Assembly: GCA_022759065.1 (NCBI GenBank)
Contig: JAEMPZ010000112.1
Location: 1-6,885 of the forward strand
Origin: Acidobacteriota bacterium
GTDB taxonomy: Bacteria; Acidobacteriota; UBA4820; DSQY01
Direction of reading: 5' to 3'
DNA length: 6,885 nt
Below the pieces are notes generated by a model. That model was given only the letters and a program-made list of their open reading frames with translations, was not told where the DNA came from and ran no database searches. This document shows, piece after piece, positions 6,663-6,885 of the stretch. The position numbers and the translations under genes are program-made. How positions within the stretch are numbered: position 1 is the first letter of the stretch; each line of letters begins with the position of its first letter.

Positions 6663-6763
6663 GTTGAAAGTTAGAAGTGAGAAGTTAGACGTTAGACGTG
6701 GTGGTACTTCTTACTTTTACGTCTTACGTCTGTCGTCTACTGTCTCACTATTTTCGTCTAACG
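6663..6763. repeat. Heptamer/octamer inverted-repeat tract (tract D)
   Basis: The left, purine-rich arm holds five contiguous heptamers (6663-6697): GTTGAAA, GTTAGAA, GTGAGAA and GTTAGAC twice. The right arm (about 6703-6763) is pyrimidine-rich, with words such as CTTCTTAC, CGTCTTACGTCTG and CTGTCTCAC that are complements of the same theme but in looser register. CGTTAGACG (6690-6698) has a perfect 9-bp inverted partner CGTCTAACG (6755-6763). Pyrimidine-rich sequence continues to about 6800, close to the next start codon. It repeats the purine-then-pyrimidine layout of the tract at 2906-3068. No T-run follows a stem, so a simple terminator is not supported. Confidence 0.75.
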
Positions 6764-6821
6764 CTCTTCACCCTTCGCGTTTCCACTTCCAAGTCTCCCC
6801 AATCGGAGTTATTCTTACGTC

Positions 6822-6885
6822 ATGACGACGGTGCTTGTAGTTGACGACGAATCGGCGATCCGGCAGGCGGTCAGGGCGATGCTCG
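6822..6885 (+). CDS. Response regulator receiver domain, N-terminal fragment (runs off the window)
   Basis: Only the first 21 codons are present. The translation begins MTTVLVVDDESAIRQAVRAML, which is the first beta strand, acidic pocket (D8 and D9, which bind Mg2+ in CheY-like receivers) and first helix of a two-component response regulator. The phospho-acceptor Asp and any output domain lie beyond the edge, so the type of regulator cannot be told. The ribosome binding site is weak: GGAG at 6805-6808 is about 13 bases upstream. The gene starts directly after repeat tract D. Confidence 0.85.
   Translation, partial: MTTVLVVDDESAIRQAVRAML

Overview
This 6.9-kb window is a stretch of bacterial chromosome. 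The GC content is fairly high, genes are dense and use Shine-Dalgarno sites, and every gene reads on the + strand. The genes belong to widespread families, so the phylum cannot be read from them. There is no phage, insertion sequence, CRISPR array, tRNA or rRNA.

Layout: (1) 1-279 is a leader region with a low-complexity octamer tract and then a near-consensus sigma-70-type promoter. (2) 280-2892 encodes an OPT/YSL-family membrane transporter of 870 residues. It carries a roughly 235-residue non-membrane insert built from two diverged tandem domains. (3) 2893-3125 is an intergenic region filled by heptamer and octamer repeats arranged as a long imperfect inverted repeat. (4) 3126-3917 encodes a 263-residue PHP-family phosphoesterase of the histidinol-phosphatase (HisJ/HisK) type. 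(5) 3982-6060 encodes a 692-residue YyaL/SPATA20-like protein with a thioredoxin-like domain and an alpha/alpha barrel. (6) 6061-6179 holds a GC-rich 16-bp-periodic tract that reads as octamers on the minus strand. (7) 6180-6656 encodes a DUF4442 hotdog-fold protein starting at TTG. (8) 6657-6821 is another heptamer/octamer inverted-repeat tract. (9) 6822 to the end is the first 21 codons of a response-regulator receiver domain.

The genes do not form a recognisable pathway. They look like independent housekeeping or accessory genes that happen to be co-oriented. Only the PHP and YyaL-like genes, 64 bp apart, are close enough to suggest co-transcription.

Two things stand out. The transporter has an unusual duplicated extramembrane insert whose pattern recalls beta-rich flagellar or phage-tail repeat domains. 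Every intergenic gap longer than 100 bp is also occupied by the same kind of 7-8-bp-periodic sequence (theme GT-N-A-G-A-rich, or its complement), often as purine arm followed by pyrimidine arm. This looks like a dispersed intergenic repeat family. I see no clear evidence for a defence system or another gene-encoded novel system.
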